From NCBI GenBank assembly GCA_945886995.1, contig CAMCZJ010000109.1, positions 1 to 10,241 of the forward strand: 10,241 bases of DNA, written 5' to 3'. Positions 7,199 to 10,241 of this stretch are shown here, piece by piece. Below the pieces are notes generated by a model that saw only the letters and a program-made list of their open reading frames with translations, made no database searches and had not been told where the DNA came from. Numbering within the stretch: position 1 is the first letter of the stretch; each line of letters opens with the position of its first letter. The position numbers and the translations under genes are program-made. This DNA is from Asaia bogorensis (lineage in GTDB: Bacteria; Pseudomonadota; Alphaproteobacteria; Acetobacterales; Acetobacteraceae).

Positions 7199-8239
7199 AT
7201 GCAGAGACGTTCCCTGATTTTGCTTGGTAGTGCGGCGGTCATTGCCATGGCCGGTGCTTTGCTGATCAAGCCACCGGCACCGCCAGCGCCGCCAGTGGGC
7301 ACGGGCGGACTAGCCTTTCCGGGCCTGGCGCAGCGCCTGCCCAATGCTGCACGGATTGAGGTGCGCCGGCATGATGGCGCGCTTGAAATCATCCGTCGTG
7401 GTGATCTTTGGGTGCTGCCGACCAAGGGCGATTATCCGATCCGGCAGGAGAAGCTGCGCGAATTACTGACGGGGCTCACGGAATTGCGGCTGATGGAACC
7501 ACGCACGGGCAATCCTGAAATGTTTGATCGGTTAGGGTTGGAAGACCCGTTGCGCGCAGGTGCCACTTCCACGCTGCTGCGCGTTCTGGATGCGCAAGGC
7601 GCGGCGCTGGTGGAATTGGTGATTGGCCGGCGGCGCGTGCGCACCCAAGGCAATGTGCCGGAAAGTGCTTATGTGCGGCGGCCCAATGAAAACCAGGCAT
7701 GGCTCGCGGAGGGGCGCATTCCGGTGGATGCCGATCCGCAGCTTTGGCTTGACCGAGACATCGCGAACCTACCGCGAGAACGCGTCCAGCGCGTGGTGAT
7801 TGCGCGCACGGGCGAAGATGCGCTGGAGCTGACCCATACCGGTCAGCCCGATGGCAAGCTTGCCATCACAACGCCCGCCGATGCGCCGCCCGCTGATGAT
7901 ATCAGCCTGGATGAGGTTTCGCGCAGCTTCGAATTCCTGACTTTCCTGGATGTGCGGCGCGAGGCCGATGCACCGGGCGAAGCGCTGGGTGAGACGCGCT
8001 TTGAATTGACCGATCGGCTGGCGATCATCGCTCGCCCGCGCAAGCAGGCCGAAGAAATCTGGGTAACGCTAACCGCTGAGGGTGATGACGAAGCCGCGCG
8101 CTTGAATGCGCGCTGGCGCGGCTGGGTCTATCAAATCGGGCAATGGAAAGAAAAAGCCATGATCCCCCGACTTCTGGATTTGCGCCGCCAGGAAGAAGCG
8201 CCCGCCCCCGCGACTGAACCGCCGATTGTACCACGGTGA
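7199..8239 (+). CDS. DUF4340 domain-containing protein, membrane-anchored
   Basis: This 346-residue protein has a basic N-terminus followed by one hydrophobic segment (about 5-24, MQRRSLILLGSAAVIAMAG). It is probably a signal anchor leaving the rest in the periplasm. A proline-rich linker (KPPAPPAPP) comes next. The body shows the DUF4340 pattern of a beta-rich region with an arginine/tryptophan strand (IIRRGDLWVL), then a helix YPIRQEKLRELLTGLTELRL, then FDRLGLEDP. DUF4340 proteins commonly follow GldG-type genes, and this neighbourhood is the main support for a role with the transporter. Residues about 46-100 and 187-254 seem to follow the same order of elements (AARIEVRRHDGALEII versus VQRVVIARTGEDALEL), which suggests an internal duplication. 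The 3' end overlaps the NUDIX start by four bases (GTGA). The biochemical function is unknown. Confidence 0.87.
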   Translation: MQRRSLILLGSAAVIAMAGALLIKPPAPPAPPVGTGGLAFPGLAQRLPNAARIEVRRHDGALEIIRRGDLWVLPTKGDYPIRQEKLRELLTGLTELRLMEPRTGNPEMFDRLGLEDPLRAGATSTLLRVLDAQGAALVELVIGRRRVRTQGNVPESAYVRRPNENQAWLAEGRIPVDADPQLWLDRDIANLPRERVQRVVIARTGEDALELTHTGQPDGKLAITTPADAPPADDISLDEVSRSFEFLTFLDVRREADAPGEALGETRFELTDRLAIIARPRKQAEEIWVTLTAEGDDEAARLNARWRGWVYQIGQWKEKAMIPRLLDLRRQEEAPAPATEPPIVPR

Positions 8240-8679
8240 GCAACGCGCCGCGCGAATATCCTGACCGCCCCTGGGTCGGCATTGGCTGCATCGTCTTTCG
8301 CGAAGAAGCGGTGCTGCTGGTCCGCCGCGGCAAGCCACCCCGCATCGGCCAATGGTCGCTGCCCGGTGGCGCGCAGCATGTGGGGGAAAGGGCCGAAGAA
8401 GCCGCGCGGCGCGAATTGCGCGAAGAGGCCAGTATTGAAGTGGGCCAGTTGGCGCTTGCCTATGTTTTCGATGCCATCAATCAGGATGAAGATGGCCGTG
8501 CGCGCTACCATTACACCATCATTGATTTCGCCGCCCATTGGCTGGAAGGCGAAGCCTGCGCCGGCGATGATGTGAGGGAGGTCGCCTGGGCGCTGCCGCA
8601 TGAACTGGAAGGCTATGACCTGACCGAAGCCGCGCATGAGGCGATTGCCGCAGCGCGGATTGCGCTGGGATTAGGTTAA
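8236..8679 (+). CDS. NUDIX hydrolase (ADP-ribose pyrophosphatase-like, COG1051 type)
   Basis: This 147-residue soluble enzyme should hydrolyse a nucleoside diphosphate linked to another moiety, using Mg2+ held by the NUDIX helix. The NUDIX box runs from G45 to I67: G45, E51, R59, E60, L61, E63 and E64 are all in place, while the consensus glycine near the end is serine (S66). The flanking pattern WSLPGGAQHVGE and the IGCIVFREEAVLLVRRG strand fit the ADP-ribose pyrophosphatase/MutT-like group. The substrate cannot be predicted reliably. The start is GTG at 8236, in a GTGA overlap with the DUF4340 stop, so translation is probably coupled to the ABC operon. An internal ATG giving a complete domain was not found. 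The gene ends four bases before the stop of the convergent regulator. Whether it serves the transporter or is a passenger is open. Confidence 0.92.
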   Translation: MSNAPREYPDRPWVGIGCIVFREEAVLLVRRGKPPRIGQWSLPGGAQHVGERAEEAARRELREEASIEVGQLALAYVFDAINQDEDGRARYHYTIIDFAAHWLEGEACAGDDVREVAWALPHELEGYDLTEAAHEAIAAARIALGLG

Positions 8680-8683
8680 ACCT

Positions 8684-10129
8684 TCACCGCCGCCGCCAGC
8701 TTTCCTGCTTGCGATACAGCGTGGATGGGCTGATGCCCAAAAACGCCGCTGCCTTTGGGATGTTGCCGCCGCATAGCCGCACGGCTTCTTCAATCGCCTC
8801 GCGTTCCGTCTCAGCCAGGGGGCGGATGCGTTTGGTGGATTCAGTGGCGCGCGGCGTGATTGTCGGGGCAGGGGGCGGCACGGGTTTGACGCTTTCAGGT
8901 TCCGGCGCCGGCGGCGGCAGTGGCGCGGGGGCAGGCTTGGCACCTCCCTCCCGCACGGTCGCGGGCAACATGGCAGCTGTCACCACTTCCCCATCATGCA
9001 AAACCACCGCAGTGCGAATAGCGTTTTCCAATTCGCGTACATTGCCAGGCCAGGTATGGCGCAGCAGGGTTGCGCGCGCTTCGGCATCAAAACGCTGGAA
9101 GCGCTTGCCTTCCTCAGCGGCGCTTTTCACCAAAAACGCCTCAGCCAGCGCCAGCACATCATCGCCGCGATCACGCAGCGGCGGCAGGAGTACGGGGATG
9201 ACGTGCAGGCGGTAATACAAATCCTCACGGAAGCGCCCGGCGCGCACTTCTTCCAGCGGGTCACGATTGGTGGCGCAGACAAAGCGCACATCGGTTTGCA
9301 TCAGCTTGCCACTGCCCACCGGCTGGAAGGTGCCAGTCTGGATGAAGCGCAGCAGCTTACCCTGCAGCGCCAAATCCATTTCGCAAATCTCATCCAAAAA
9401 CAGCGTGCCGCCATCTGCCGCCCGCGCCGCACCAATGCGGTCCGCCAGCGCACCGGTAAAGGCGCCGCGCACAGGGCCGAAGACTTCGCTTTCAATCAAA
9501 TCCTTCGGGATCGCTGCGCAATTGATGGCAATGAACGGCCCGGCCTTGCGCGGTGAGATGCTGTGCACCGCCTCCGCCGCCAATTCCTTGCCGGTGCCGC
9601 TTTCACCCGTGACAAATACCGTCGCACGAGACGCGGCAGCATTTTCCAGAATGCGATAAACCGCCTGCATGGCCGGTGCGGCGCCAATGAAGCCGGCAAA
9701 ACCCTGGCGTGGCGCGCCCGCTGCCAGTACCGCCACCTGCCGGCGCAAGGCCGCGCGTTCCATCACATTCGCAACCGTCACCGTCAGCCGTTCCGGCGCG
9801 AAGGGTTTCACCAGGAAGTCAGATGCCCCGGCCTGCATCGCCTCCACCGCCAGCGTAACCGAACCATGCGCGGTCATCACCACCACAGGCAGATCAGGAT
9901 CGCGCCCGCGCAATTCACGCAGCACCGAAAGCCCATCGCCATCGGGCAGGCGCAGATCGAGCAATACGCCATCGGGCATGGCCTGATCAGCGAATTTCAG
10001 CGCATCCGCAATGCAATGCGCGTGGCGAATATCGTAAGGTCCAGCGCGCAGATATTCCTGATAGACGGTGGCTAATGAGGGTGAGTCCTCCACCAGCAAA
10101 ATCTTGTGATGCAGCGGCGCATCAGCCAC
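8684..10129 (-). CDS. Sigma-54-dependent response regulator, LuxO-like (NtrC family)
   Basis: This 481-residue DNA-binding protein should activate RNA polymerase carrying sigma-54 when phosphorylated. The receiver domain (about 9-122) has the acidic pocket E14-D15, phospho-acceptor D58 in LLDLRLPD, T86 and K108. The AAA+ domain (about 145-375) shows Walker A GESGTGKE (175-182), the sigma-54 contact loop GAFTGA (222-227), Walker B TLFLDEI with D246-E247, and the FREDLYYR arginine segment (300-307). A proline-rich linker (about 398-427) leads to a Fis-type helix-turn-helix (about 440-478, GNIPKAAAFLGISPSTLYRK). Wording such as FIGAAPAMQAVYRIL, INCAAIPKDLIESE and LLRFIQTGTFQ is very close to Vibrio LuxO as I remember it. 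The GTG start at 10129 overlaps the end of the upstream membrane-protein gene by eight bases. The one ATG nearby (10122) is out of frame. The partner kinase and target genes are not in the window. Confidence 0.94.
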   Translation of the reverse strand: MADAPLHHKILLVEDSPSLATVYQEYLRAGPYDIRHAHCIADALKFADQAMPDGVLLDLRLPDGDGLSVLRELRGRDPDLPVVVMTAHGSVTLAVEAMQAGASDFLVKPFAPERLTVTVANVMERAALRRQVAVLAAGAPRQGFAGFIGAAPAMQAVYRILENAAASRATVFVTGESGTGKELAAEAVHSISPRKAGPFIAINCAAIPKDLIESEVFGPVRGAFTGALADRIGAARAADGGTLFLDEICEMDLALQGKLLRFIQTGTFQPVGSGKLMQTDVRFVCATNRDPLEEVRAGRFREDLYYRLHVIPVLLPPLRDRGDDVLALAEAFLVKSAAEEGKRFQRFDAEARATLLRHTWPGNVRELENAIRTAVVLHDGEVVTAAMLPATVREGGAKPAPAPLPPPAPEPESVKPVPPPAPTITPRATESTKRIRPLAETEREAIEEAVRLCGGNIPKAAAFLGISPSTLYRKQESWRRR

Positions 10130-10241
10130 GCGCGCGCATCCAACCGAATAAGGTCATGGCACCACCCAAGATCGCCGGCACCACCCAAGCGGGAGCTTCC
10201 AGAACAGGCAGCAGCAGGTCATCCCAAATCATCGGCAGAAG
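10122..10241 (-). CDS. Small membrane protein, C-terminal fragment (5' end outside window)
   Basis: The frame is open from the right edge to a TGA at 10124-10122 and gives the last 39 residues of a protein. They read IWDDLLLPVLEAP, then a hydrophobic segment WVVPAILGGAMTLFGW, then a short basic tail MRARG. This looks like a terminal membrane helix with a positively charged cytoplasmic end. The gene overlaps the start of the LuxO-like regulator by eight bases, which argues for a real, coupled gene rather than a chance frame. I do not recognise the family. An internal ATG four codons in (10232) could in principle start a 36-residue protein, but continuation upstream is more likely. Confidence 0.55.
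   Translation of the reverse strand, partial: LLPMIWDDLLLPVLEAPAWVVPAILGGAMTLFGWMRARG

Noticed and set aside
1..10241. Search for a defence system, CRISPR array, mobile element or toxin-antitoxin pair
   Set aside because: All space is accounted for by housekeeping, transport and regulatory genes, and no repeats, transposase or small paired genes were seen.

Overview
The window is high-GC, densely coding DNA with short or negative gene spacing. It looks chromosomal and probably comes from an alphaproteobacterium, with Rhodospirillales/Acetobacteraceae-like as my best guess. This rests on the recG / sdhE / mfd neighbourhood, the codon use and the character of the proteins. I see no rRNA, tRNA, CRISPR array, insertion sequence or phage gene, and no gene-free stretch longer than about 100 bases.

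Left part (1-3678), housekeeping: the minus strand carries sdhE (FAD-insertion factor for succinate dehydrogenase), overlapped by 4 nt by mfd (transcription-repair coupling factor). mfd runs off the left edge with only its N-terminal third present. Divergent from them across 37 bp is recG on the plus strand, the helicase that remodels stalled replication forks.

Middle part (3780-8679), a five-gene plus-strand operon: an ABC ATPase with a TTG start, an ABC-2 type six-helix permease, a GldG-family auxiliary protein anchored at both ends, a DUF4340 protein with an N-terminal membrane anchor, and a NUDIX hydrolase. Junctions are -1, +3, +15 and -4 nt, so the genes are very probably co-transcribed and partly translationally coupled. 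The first three are homologues of GldA/GldF/GldG, named for gliding motility in Bacteroidetes. Nothing here suggests gliding, and the transported substrate is unknown. This is the least understood module of the window.

Right part (8684-10241), minus strand: a full-length sigma-54-dependent response regulator, closely LuxO-like (receiver, AAA+ with GAFTGA, Fis-type helix-turn-helix). Its GTG start overlaps the end of an upstream gene for a small membrane protein, of which only the last 39 residues are in the window. The regulator and the NUDIX gene converge with only 4 nt between their stop codons.

Most of the window is ordinary. The points most worth a second look are the ABC/GldG/DUF4340/NUDIX operon, an apparent internal duplication in the DUF4340 protein, and the LuxO-like regulator coupled to a membrane protein.
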